Positions 8,807-16,797 of a stretch of DNA of 64,000 nt are shown here, in pieces (position 1 is the stretch's first letter; each line of letters opens with the position of its first letter). Source of the DNA: Paludibacteraceae bacterium (GTDB lineage: Bacteria; Bacteroidota; Bacteroidia; Bacteroidales; Paludibacteraceae); the NCBI GenBank assembly GCA_017450435.1, contig JAFSTO010000060.1:24914-88913 (forward strand), written 5' to 3'. The notes beneath the pieces are model-generated. The model was given only the letters and a program-made list of their open reading frames with translations. It searched no databases and was not told the origin of the DNA. The position numbers and the translations under genes are program-made.

Positions 8807-10492
8807 TTACTTTACGATAGCTGCGAAAGTAGCATCGTCTGCAAACTTGGCAAACTCGATATCTTTTGCTGCTTTAGCTTTCATCGAAGCGTCTTTCTCA
8901 ATAGCTTTGCGCAAACCTACGTAAACGCCTTCGCGGTCGTTGGTGCGAGCTGCTACAACGGCTTGCAGATATGCGGTGGTGGCGTTAGGCTCTGCTACTG
9001 CGGCAAGAGTCTTGCGAGCTCCGGCATAGTCCTCATCCAGAATCTGTTGAACAGCGGCGTTGTTAGATGCTGTGTTGCCGTATGCTTTCTTTGCATTAGC
9101 GTAGTCGCCCTTCATGGTATAGTAGGTGCCCATAGCGCCGGAGAGGTTGGCTGAGGTACCGGCTGCTTTGCCGAGATACTCCTCTGCTTTCTTCAAGTCA
9201 CCATCTGCCATTGCTGCAACGCCGGCATTATAGTTAACATCCGGATTAGCAGGCACGATTTGCAATGCTTTTGTGTAAGCGCGACGAGCAGATGTTATAT
9301 CACCATTCTCAAAGTAGATAAGACCGGCGTTGTTATAGCCGCGGAAATCTTCAGGATAAAGCTCTTGAGCTTTGTTGTATATTGCCAGTTTCTCTGCTTT
9401 GTCGTTGGTCAGAGTTGCTGCGTAAAGTAACTCTTCTACAGACAGTTGTTTCGGGTCTTCTTTAGCCAGTTTGGCAATCTCGTCATCCGAGCGGCCGATA
9501 AGGTCGGTAGTCAGGATGAGGCGGCTGCGACGGAGCTCAGGAAGAATCTCGTCAGCTATGCTCTTATATACAGCAGAGAGGTTCTTTATCTGTGCCTCAC
9601 GCTCTTCAGGATCGCTGTACATTGACAGAACGCGGAGTACCAGGTCTTTGTCCTGAATGTTGGAGTTAGCCATCAGTTCTTGGAAGCCTTCCCAGTCCTC
9701 AGCAGTTACTTTGCTGTCGATGCCGGCGTTGATTTTAGCTTTCTTCAGGCTGCTTGCAAGGAACTTTTGAGCTGCTGCTTGACGACGCTCTGCCAAACCC
9801 TCGTTCAGCTTCATACCGCCATCAGGTGAAGCATAGCCGCTAACCTCAAGACCGGAGATTGCTTTGTTTTCAGCATCGTTAGCGTCTTTGATTGCTGCCT
9901 GCAGACTCTTCATTGCCTCAGACTTGGTTTCTGAGTCGCGAAGACTGGCTTGCTGGATGAGGAACTTGATGTCAGCTTCCTGCATCTCCTTGATAACGCG
10001 CTGGAACTTGTCACCGGTCACTGCACCTCTGTTGTCCTGTGCTTTAGCGTGCTTAGCTGTGGCAACAATGCCGTCTGCTACTTTGTAGTCAGGAATTTCA
10101 AAGGTCTTTTTGCCTTTGGTTGCGTGGAAACGAAGGTAAAGCTCTGCCTGAGCCATCTCCTCTTTGTAAACACAATTGAAGGTCTGCTTATAGGTGCCAC
10201 CCTCGTTGTAGTTCACAACTGTACCGTTAACCTTGGCTTTCTCGCCAACGTATGTCACGGTCTCGCCAAGAACCTCTTGCCCGTTGAACTTGAGCACCGG
10301 AGTAACCTCCAATACACCTTTCTTGATGAATTTTTTCTGTGGGAAGGTACCGGTAATCTCGGCTTTAACATTGTTACCAACCACTGTCAATGGATTGGGA
10401 TTGCAGGTAATCTGCTCGGGAGCATCAAGCGACTTGCAGGAAGCGAGAAGTGCCAAACCAATGATGCTCAATAAGAATAAATTCTTTTTCAT
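8807..10492 (-). CDS. Outer-membrane-type lipoprotein with OmpA-like and TPR domains
   Basis: 561 aa. A lipoprotein signal peptide is clear (MKKNLFLLSIIGLALLASC, Cys 19 as lipidation site). Residues ~20-140 form a beta-rich region; ~210-330 contain an OmpA-like segment with GYASPDGGMKLNEGLAERR, the spacing seen in peptidoglycan-associated OmpA C-terminal domains; ~350-520 are TPR repeats (GYNNAGLIYFENGDITSARR and following). In Bacteroidales such proteins are abundant envelope lipoproteins thought to link outer membrane and peptidoglycan. It has its own strong promoter (10606-10636). The precise role is not known; the C-terminal third is Ala-rich and low in motifs. Confidence 0.8.
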   Translation of the reverse strand: MKKNLFLLSIIGLALLASCKSLDAPEQITCNPNPLTVVGNNVKAEITGTFPQKKFIKKGVLEVTPVLKFNGQEVLGETVTYVGEKAKVNGTVVNYNEGGTYKQTFNCVYKEEMAQAELYLRFHATKGKKTFEIPDYKVADGIVATAKHAKAQDNRGAVTGDKFQRVIKEMQEADIKFLIQQASLRDSETKSEAMKSLQAAIKDANDAENKAISGLEVSGYASPDGGMKLNEGLAERRQAAAQKFLASSLKKAKINAGIDSKVTAEDWEGFQELMANSNIQDKDLVLRVLSMYSDPEEREAQIKNLSAVYKSIADEILPELRRSRLILTTDLIGRSDDEIAKLAKEDPKQLSVEELLYAATLTNDKAEKLAIYNKAQELYPEDFRGYNNAGLIYFENGDITSARRAYTKALQIVPANPDVNYNAGVAAMADGDLKKAEEYLGKAAGTSANLSGAMGTYYTMKGDYANAKKAYGNTASNNAAVQQILDEDYAGARKTLAAVAEPNATTAYLQAVVAARTNDREGVYVGLRKAIEKDASMKAKAAKDIEFAKFADDATFAAIVK

Positions 10493-10605
10493 AGTTTGAT
10501 TTGTTATTTGTTTTGTGTACTAATTCGTCAGTTGTGCAATAAATCTTCCGCATGTGCAGAGTAACTGCCGCAACGGAATAAACCATTTTAGCACTTTTAT
10601 CGGTG

Positions 10606-10636
10606 CAAAGTTACTAAATAATTTTTAATTAGCAAA
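10606..10636 (-). promoter_or_regulatory. Promoter for the OmpA/TPR lipoprotein gene
   Basis: Minus strand TTTG (10633-10636), 19-nt spacer, TAACTTTG (10606-10613). Consensus match; the leader is roughly 100 nt. Confidence 0.78.
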
Positions 10637-10744
10637 GGATAATGTTTATTTTTTGATTTTTTTTTGCAAGGCGGCTGTTTTTATATGCTGCAGCTCTTTT
10701 GTATGAGCTATTTTTAGTAATTTTGCAGAAAAAGAAATGCGCAA

Positions 10745-11572
10745 ATGAAAAACGGTCTTATTCTCGTATTCTCTTTTGTCCTGTCGTTGGTTTTCCTATC
10801 GTGTGCTGACAATTCTGCCGAGAAGGCGGACGCTTTGTTGCGTGAGAGTCGTACTCTCGCAGGGAGCGGATCACTCAATTCAGCGCGTGTGTTGCTTGAT
10901 TCGCTACACAATTCATATCCTAAATGTGTGGAACAGCGCAGGCTTGCCAAGGCGCTTGACGACTCTATTGTATATGTGGAAAGTCAGCGAAATCTTGCCT
11001 ATGCCGACTCTCTGCTCGAAGTGCTGATACCCAGGTCGGACAGTCTGCTCAAATCGTTCAGATACGAGAAAAACGAAAGGTACGAAAACGATGGCAGATA
11101 CGTACATCGTCTCCTGCGAACGGACGCCAATACGTCGCGCTGTTTCCTGCAGGCATATACTACCGATGCGCGCAAGACGCTGCTCAAGTCCTACTACTGC
11201 GGCTCAACACGTTTAGCCGTCAGAAACGTCACCCTTTCCGTAGGCGGGGAGCAGTGCGAAAAGTCTGGCGCAGATCACACCTTTGAGGCGGAGGGCTGGC
11301 ATTCGGTGATGACGTTGGAAGATGACGATGCTCTTGAAATGCTGAATTTTATATCCTCGCATGTGGGTGACAGACTGCGTGTCAAATTGGCTGACAGCGC
11401 TACTGACGGAAGGGAAAAGACGGCGGTGTTTTATTTGAATGACCAAGAGAAACAAGCCTTGCAGGATACGTATCATCTCGGACTGGTAATGAGAGATATA
11501 CGACAGGTGGAGGATATTCAGCGTGTAAGTCGCGCCAAGATTGAAAAATATGAGAGAAAATATATGTTGTAA
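10745..11572 (+). CDS. Hypothetical lipoprotein
   Basis: 275 aa with lipoprotein signal MKNGLILVFSFVLSLVFLSC (Cys 20). Residues ~25-110 are helical and charged, with regularly spaced Leu and Asp-Ser pairs (possible coiled coil); the C-terminal half is beta-rich and ends in a helical segment. I do not recognise a named family, although small lipoproteins of this pattern are frequent in Bacteroidales. A -7 element TAATTTTG (10718-10725) lies 20 nt upstream of the ATG; the closest TTTG is spaced only 16 nt from it, so the -33 box is unclear. It is divergent from the OmpA/TPR lipoprotein gene. Confidence 0.75.
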   Translation: MKNGLILVFSFVLSLVFLSCADNSAEKADALLRESRTLAGSGSLNSARVLLDSLHNSYPKCVEQRRLAKALDDSIVYVESQRNLAYADSLLEVLIPRSDSLLKSFRYEKNERYENDGRYVHRLLRTDANTSRCFLQAYTTDARKTLLKSYYCGSTRLAVRNVTLSVGGEQCEKSGADHTFEAEGWHSVMTLEDDDALEMLNFISSHVGDRLRVKLADSATDGREKTAVFYLNDQEKQALQDTYHLGLVMRDIRQVEDIQRVSRAKIEKYERKYML

Positions 11573-11587
11573 AACATAGCGATTTAT

Positions 11588-11619
11588 GTTGTGAGGTTGA
11601 AAAAAAAGCAGTAATTTTG
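11588..11619 (+). promoter_or_regulatory. Promoter for the pyrE-like / SRPBCC / psd run
   Basis: GTTG (11588-11591), 20-nt spacer, TAATTTTG (11612-11619). It leaves an untranslated leader of about 90 nt before the ATG at 11718, in which no riboswitch or attenuator was recognised. Confidence 0.7.
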
Positions 11620-11717
11620 CACCATGCGATAAAGCCGTTTTCCGATGCCGGTTTTGAATCTTCTGCGGTATGCGTAAAAGCTTTGTAAACACTATTTAAT
11701 CTTAGTCTAACACACCA

Positions 11718-12353
11718 ATGAAAAAAGTGAATGATCATGTGGCAGCGCGACTGCTTGACCAAAAATCCTTCAAACTGCAGCCAAACAACCCTTTTACTTG
11801 GGCATCGGGAGAGTTAAGCCCTGTTTATTTCGACAGTCGTAAGCTGCTGTCATATCCGCGCTTACGTAATCTGCTCAAGATAGAGTTGGCACGGTTAGTA
11901 ATAGAGCATTTCCCTACCGTGGATGTGATAGCGGCGGTGGCGCCAAGCGCGATAGCTTTGGGAATGTTGGTTGCCGAAACTTTGGACTTGCCTTTCGTTT
12001 ATGTGACACCAAGACCCAAGGATCACGGCTTTGAAAACCAGATAGAGGGCGAAACCAAACCACAACAGAAAGTGGTTATTGTTGATGACCAGGTTAGTTT
12101 TGCCATCAATTGCACCAAGGTGCGCGATGTTCTCGTTAAAGACGGAGCTGATGTGCTTGGAATGGTTGTAGTCCTTGATTATAATCTTGCAGAAGGGCAG
12201 GAGCGGCTGGAGAAGAGCAACCTGCAGTGCTTTAGTTTGACACACTTTGAGAATGTTATAAGCAAAGCCCTCGAGCTCAAAAGAATAACACCGGCAGGGG
12301 CGAAGAGTATCAGAGCATGGCAGTACGACCCGAAGATGTGGAAATTCAAATAA
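11718..12353 (+). CDS. pyrE: Orotate phosphoribosyltransferase homologue with a degenerate PRPP loop
   Basis: 211 aa, colinear with Bacteroidota PyrE: LQPNNPFTWASGELSPVYFD near residue 20 and the catalytic-loop-like RPKDHGFENQIEG at 99-111 are conserved. The canonical PyrE converts orotate and PRPP to OMP. Here, however, the PRPP-binding block, which in family members reads VVxEDLISTGGS, is VVIVDDQVSFAINC (119-132): the T-G-G of the pyrophosphate loop is gone, and the usual ATGAIPQGA segment is APSAIALGM (75-83). The gene keeps the conserved neighbourhood (an SRPBCC gene directly after). It may be a divergent enzyme, a regulatory paralogue or a decaying copy; family membership is sure, activity is not. 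Confidence 0.82.
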   Translation: MKKVNDHVAARLLDQKSFKLQPNNPFTWASGELSPVYFDSRKLLSYPRLRNLLKIELARLVIEHFPTVDVIAAVAPSAIALGMLVAETLDLPFVYVTPRPKDHGFENQIEGETKPQQKVVIVDDQVSFAINCTKVRDVLVKDGADVLGMVVVLDYNLAEGQERLEKSNLQCFSLTHFENVISKALELKRITPAGAKSIRAWQYDPKMWKFK

Positions 12354-12381
12354 CGTTAATGTGAAACCTAACAATTGATAA

Positions 12382-12819
12382 ATGGCGGAATCAACGTACG
12401 AAAGTAAAATAACCTCAAGTCCCTCGCCCGTAGCTGCTATATACGCTGCGCTGGGGAACTTACGCAACATCGAGAGAGTGTCTGACCTCATACCTCAAGA
12501 CAAGGTGACGGATATGGAAGTGAGCGATGAGCAAATTAGATTTAAGGTGGACGGGCTTGGACAGAAAATATCGGTCTCTCTTGTAGACAGGAAAGAAAAC
12601 AATATGCTCAAGTATTGTATTGATGCTTCTGTAGTGCAGGCTAACTTCTGGATTCAGATGAAGGAAGTGGGGCCGGGAGATACGAGGCTGAAACTGACTA
12701 TGAAAAGTGATATTCCCGTGATGTTTCGTATGATGCTTGAGCAGAAAATTAAGGAAGGACTGAACCAAGCGGCCGATATGTTGGCTGCCATGCCGTTTGA
12801 AAATTGGAGAAATGACTAG
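12382..12819 (+). CDS. SRPBCC (START-like) family protein
   Basis: 145-aa single-domain protein with the SRPBCC/polyketide-cyclase pattern: N-terminal helix after ESKITSSPSPVAAIYAAL, an antiparallel beta sheet and a long C-terminal helix (MMLEQKIKEGLNQAADMLAA). These folds bind hydrophobic ligands; the ligand here is unknown. A gene of this type regularly follows pyrE in Bacteroidota, from which I take the assignment. It starts 28 bp after the pyrE-like stop and its stop overlaps the psd start by 8 bp, so the three genes form one operon. Confidence 0.78.
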   Translation: MAESTYESKITSSPSPVAAIYAALGNLRNIERVSDLIPQDKVTDMEVSDEQIRFKVDGLGQKISVSLVDRKENNMLKYCIDASVVQANFWIQMKEVGPGDTRLKLTMKSDIPVMFRMMLEQKIKEGLNQAADMLAAMPFENWRND

Positions 12820-13519
12820 ACGTTTACATATTCATCGTGAAGGCAAGCGTTTTCTGATAGTGATTGCTTTTCTTGTTTTTGTTATCAATGTGGTGGTTTA
12901 TCTATTGTCACCGCATTGGGCTTTTGCTGTTGTGCTGGTGCTTTCTGCAGCACTTTTGTGTTTTATCACTTTCTTTTTCCGCAATCCGGTCAGGGTTATG
13001 GAGGTGGACGACCCGAATTTCATTATCTCTCCTTGTGATGGTAAGGTGGTTGTTATCGAGCCGGTGGAAGAAGCTGACCATTTTCATGGCAAACGGCTGC
13101 AGGTGAGCATCTTTATGTCGCCATTTAACGTTCATGCTAATTGGTATCCGATAGAGGGCACGATATTGCGTTCTGAGCACCAAAGCGGTCGGCACATGGG
13201 CGCGTGGCTGCCAAAATCAAGCACGGAGAACGAACGTTCACTCGTCGTCATCGAAACACCGTCAAAGGCGCAAGTGATGGTTAGGCAGATAGCGGGAGCT
13301 ATGGCGCGACGAGTGGTAACATACGCCAAGGTCGGAGGAATGTCCCATAGAAACGAGCACCTTGGCTTCATTAAGTTCGGCTCAAGGGTGGATATGTATT
13401 TGCCGCTTGATACTGATATCTACGTGGATTACGGCGATTCTGTGAGAGGAAACGAGACGGTGATAGGTAAACTCCGTGAACATGATAAAGAGGATGGACC
13501 GGCGTCCTCAGTGAGTTAG
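12812..13519 (+). CDS. psd: Phosphatidylserine decarboxylase family protein
   Basis: 235 aa, short PSD type. It carries two N-terminal membrane segments (residues ~14-33 and 37-56), SPCDGKVVVIEPV near 73, FNVHANWYPIEG near 105, and the self-cleavage site F-G-S at 189-191 where the chain splits to make the pyruvoyl cofactor on Ser191. The enzyme decarboxylates phosphatidylserine to phosphatidylethanolamine at the inner membrane. ATG 12812 (8-bp overlap with the preceding gene) is preferred over an in-frame TTG at 12797. Phosphatidylserine synthase, often adjacent in Bacteroidota, is absent here. Confidence 0.92.
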   Translation: MTRRLHIHREGKRFLIVIAFLVFVINVVVYLLSPHWAFAVVLVLSAALLCFITFFFRNPVRVMEVDDPNFIISPCDGKVVVIEPVEEADHFHGKRLQVSIFMSPFNVHANWYPIEGTILRSEHQSGRHMGAWLPKSSTENERSLVVIETPSKAQVMVRQIAGAMARRVVTYAKVGGMSHRNEHLGFIKFGSRVDMYLPLDTDIYVDYGDSVRGNETVIGKLREHDKEDGPASSVS

Positions 13520-13540
13520 TAATCTTAATTTTCTAATTTA

Positions 13541-14422
13541 ATGGATAGATTTGAAGAACTTTTTGCTCAGTACAACGTTCGTTTAAACGATGAGCAGGTA
13601 AAGGCAGAGGTGGCAGAACTACTAAAGACACATGCTGCCGAAAACAATAATGTGGAAGTCTGGAAACAATGCCTGTCCCAGATTGACCTCACTACGCTTA
13701 ATGGTGATGACACCGAGGCAAAAGTACGTATGATGGCAGAGAAGGTAAACGGCTTCAGGGCTGCATTCCCGGGTTTGCCGGATGTGGCATCAATATGTGT
13801 GTATCCGGCTCTTGTCCCAACGGTGAAGGCTAACCTAACGGCTCCCGGAGTCGGGATAACTTCTGTTGCCGGCGGATTCCCTGCTTCGCAAACATTTCTT
13901 GAAGTGAAAGTGGCAGAAGTGGCGCTGGCTGTGGCTGAGGGTGCAACGGAAGTAGATATAGTGCTTTCGCAAGGCAAGTTCATTGAGGGCAAATATGAAG
14001 AATGCTTTGAGGAAATACGCGAACAGAAAGCATCCGCTCGCGGCGCACATTTCAAGGTTATACTTGAAACAGGCGCACTGAAGACGGCGGAGAATATTGC
14101 CAAGGCTTCGGTGCTTGCAATGGCTGCCGGTGCTGACTTTATCAAGACTTCGACGGGAAAGACTGCCGTTTCAGCCACACCGGAGGCTGCGTATGTGATG
14201 TGCCGGATGATTCGCGAGTGGCACGAAAAGACGGGTGAGGTGGTTTGCTTCAAACCTGCCGGTGGTGTAAGCACTACAGATGAGGCAGTGGCGCATTACA
14301 CTATAGTGAAAGAAGTTTTGGGAAAAGACTGGCTGACGAATACGCGTTTCCGCTTCGGGGCCAGCCGACTCGCTAACAACATACTTTCTTCCATTAGAGG
14401 GGAAGAGGTTAAGTACTATTAA
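13541..14422 (+). CDS. deoC: Deoxyribose-phosphate aldolase
   Basis: 293-aa class I aldolase cleaving 2-deoxyribose-5-phosphate to glyceraldehyde-3-phosphate and acetaldehyde in nucleoside salvage. The Schiff-base lysine lies in DFIKTSTGKT (near residue 205), preceded by TEVDIVLSQGKF and FKVILETG. The ~50-residue N-terminal helical extension is usual for the longer Bacteroidota form. It follows psd by 21 bp and precedes the oxidoreductase by 23 bp. Confidence 0.95.
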   Translation: MDRFEELFAQYNVRLNDEQVKAEVAELLKTHAAENNNVEVWKQCLSQIDLTTLNGDDTEAKVRMMAEKVNGFRAAFPGLPDVASICVYPALVPTVKANLTAPGVGITSVAGGFPASQTFLEVKVAEVALAVAEGATEVDIVLSQGKFIEGKYEECFEEIREQKASARGAHFKVILETGALKTAENIAKASVLAMAAGADFIKTSTGKTAVSATPEAAYVMCRMIREWHEKTGEVVCFKPAGGVSTTDEAVAHYTIVKEVLGKDWLTNTRFRFGASRLANNILSSIRGEEVKYY

Positions 14423-14445
14423 TGAGCATTTCATGATTTTCGGAC

Positions 14446-16797
14446 ATGAATAAGATTGTATCTAAAAGATATTTCTCAGAAAATGTGGTGGAGCTTCAGG
14501 TTGAAGCTCCACTTATTGCCAAGGCACGTCGTGCCGGTCATTTTGTTATTGTGCGTGCAGATGAACGTAGCGAACGTATCCCTCTGACCATAGCTGATTC
14601 AAACCAGGCTATCGGCACCATCACCTTGGTCATACAAAGTGTGGGAGCTTCTACACGTAAGATTTGCAGTCTCAATGCAGGCGACTCGTTGCATGATGTT
14701 GTCGGACCACTTGGTAAGGCTACGGACATCCGGCGTTTTGGCACAGTGGTTTGCGCGTGCGGAGGGGTAGGTGCAGCTCCGATGCTGCCTATCGCTAAGG
14801 CTTTGCGTGAGGCAGGAAACAAGGTGGTGACGGTGTTGGCTGCACGTACTAAAGAACTGATTATTCTTGAGGAACAGCTCAGAGCGTGCTCAAACGAACT
14901 GATAGTGATGACTGACGACGGCTCGTACGGTAATAAGGGACTGGTGACCAATGGGGTGGAGCAGGTTATTATGCGTGAGAAAGTGGATAAGTGTATCACC
15001 ATCGGACCGGCTATAATGATGAAGTTCGTAGCACTGCTTACCAAGAAATACAACGTGCCGACAGAGGCTTCGCTGAATACAATCATGGTTGACGGAACAG
15101 GTATGTGTGGTGCTTGTCGTGTCACCGTTGCGGGACAGACACGTTTTGTGTGTGTTGACGGACCGGAGTTTGATGCTCATCAGGTGGACTTTGATGAGAT
15201 GCTTTCTCGCCTTAAGTCATATCGTGCAGAGGAGCAAGACGCTCTTGAACAACAATCGTATGAGTCTAAGAATACCGGTGTGCCCAAAAGCTCGTGTCAG
15301 GAGGCATGTGAACTGCAATCAGACAAGCATGTGACCGGCTCTACGCCTGACGTTCCTACTGATACAACTCGTCCGTTGACGGCCAAAGAGCGTGCGGCTT
15401 TGCCGCGCGTCAAGATGCCGGAACTGGACCCTGTGTATCGTGCTACAACGCTTTATGAGGAGGTTAACCAAGGGCTGACTCCTGCAATGGCGCAACAGGA
15501 AGCGCAGCGTTGCCTTCATTGTAAGAACCCCGGCTGTGTTCAGGGATGTCCGGTAGGAATTGACATCCCGCGATTCATTCGTCATATAGAAGAAGGAACC
15601 CCCCTTGCAGCATACGATGTGATTCGTGAGGCAAGCAGTCTGCCTGCCGTGTGTGGGCGTGTATGCCCACAGGAGAAGCAGTGCGAGGCGCAATGTATCC
15701 ACATCAAGATGAAACACGAACCGGTGGCCATCGGGTATCTGGAACGTTTCGCAGCTGACATGGCACTCGCTCAGAAGATAGAAGATGACGCAACAGAGAA
15801 TAATTCTGTTCAAGCAAACAACTCACGCTCTGCTAAACGTATTGCGGTTGTCGGCTCGGGTCCTGCCGGACTCACCTTCGCCGGTGATATGGTGCGCTAT
15901 GGATACGAGGTTACTGTGTTTGAAGCGTTGCACGAGATAGGCGGAGTGCTTAAATACGGAATACCCGAATATCGTTTGCCGAACCGTATCGTTGATGCGG
16001 AAATAGACAGCCTTAGGCGAAGCGGAGTACGTTTTCTTACCGATACGGTTATCGGGAAGACCATAACAATGTCTGAGCTTGAGAATGACTATGACGGCAT
16101 CTTCGTCGGAACAGGCGCAGGATTGCCTAACTTCATGCACATCAAGGGCGAGAACCTCATCGGTGTGCTCTCTTCAAATGAATATCTCACTCGCGTCAAT
16201 CTCATGAATGCCGCATCTTCTGATGCTGATACACCTGTTCTACGCGGGTGCAATGTCATTGTTGTAGGTGGTGGAAATACGGCTATGGACGCTGTCCGCA
16301 CAGCTAAGCGCTTGGGAGCGGAGACTGCCACTATCGTCTATCGAAGGTCAGAAGATGAGATGCCGGCAAGACGTGAAGAGGTGAAGCATGCTAAAGAGGA
16401 AGGAGTGCGGTTCCTAACGCTGCATAACCCGCTCGAATATCATGCTGATGAGTCAGGACGTGTCTGCGAAGCTGTACTGCAAGTGATGACGCTTGGCGAA
16501 CCTGATGAGTCGGGTAGGCGTCGTCCTGTTCCTGTTGATGGAAAGACTGTGGTTATGCCGTGCGACTTGGTTATAGTGGCTGTCGGCGTGTCGCCCAACC
16601 CGCTTATTCCTTCTACAACTGAAGGATTGGATGTGTCAAAGAAGGGCACTATCGTCGTTAGCGACGAACTGCGTTCTGTTAAGCCGAAGATTTATGCAGG
16701 CGGCGACATCGTTCGTGGAGGAGCTACTGTTATTCTTGCGATGTCTGACGGGCGCAAGGCGGCTGCCGCTATGCACAAACAACTGTCTGACAAGTGA
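14446..16797 (+). CDS. Fused NfnA/NfnB-type NADPH:ferredoxin oxidoreductase (DHODB-like FAD/NAD subunit + GltD-like glutamate synthase small subunit)
   Basis: 783-aa two-part flavoprotein. Residues ~1-265 resemble the electron-transfer subunit of dihydroorotate dehydrogenase B and sulfide dehydrogenase: an FAD domain, an NAD site CACGGVGAAPMLPIAKAL, and a [2Fe-2S] motif MCGACRVTVAG...CVDGPEFD. Residues ~300-783 resemble the GltD/NfnB subunit: two Cys clusters for [4Fe-4S] (CLHCKNPGCVQGCPVGID and VCGRVCPQEKQCEAQC), an FAD site VVGSGPAGL and an NADPH site VVGGGNTAMDAV. Such fusions are standard in Bacteroidota and are thought to shuttle electrons between NADH, NADPH and ferredoxin. The stop overlaps the next start by 4 bp (GTGA), indicating coupling to the EPSP synthase fusion. 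Confidence 0.92.
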   Translation: MNKIVSKRYFSENVVELQVEAPLIAKARRAGHFVIVRADERSERIPLTIADSNQAIGTITLVIQSVGASTRKICSLNAGDSLHDVVGPLGKATDIRRFGTVVCACGGVGAAPMLPIAKALREAGNKVVTVLAARTKELIILEEQLRACSNELIVMTDDGSYGNKGLVTNGVEQVIMREKVDKCITIGPAIMMKFVALLTKKYNVPTEASLNTIMVDGTGMCGACRVTVAGQTRFVCVDGPEFDAHQVDFDEMLSRLKSYRAEEQDALEQQSYESKNTGVPKSSCQEACELQSDKHVTGSTPDVPTDTTRPLTAKERAALPRVKMPELDPVYRATTLYEEVNQGLTPAMAQQEAQRCLHCKNPGCVQGCPVGIDIPRFIRHIEEGTPLAAYDVIREASSLPAVCGRVCPQEKQCEAQCIHIKMKHEPVAIGYLERFAADMALAQKIEDDATENNSVQANNSRSAKRIAVVGSGPAGLTFAGDMVRYGYEVTVFEALHEIGGVLKYGIPEYRLPNRIVDAEIDSLRRSGVRFLTDTVIGKTITMSELENDYDGIFVGTGAGLPNFMHIKGENLIGVLSSNEYLTRVNLMNAASSDADTPVLRGCNVIVVGGGNTAMDAVRTAKRLGAETATIVYRRSEDEMPARREEVKHAKEEGVRFLTLHNPLEYHADESGRVCEAVLQVMTLGEPDESGRRRPVPVDGKTVVMPCDLVIVAVGVSPNPLIPSTTEGLDVSKKGTIVVSDELRSVKPKIYAGGDIVRGGATVILAMSDGRKAAAAMHKQLSDK

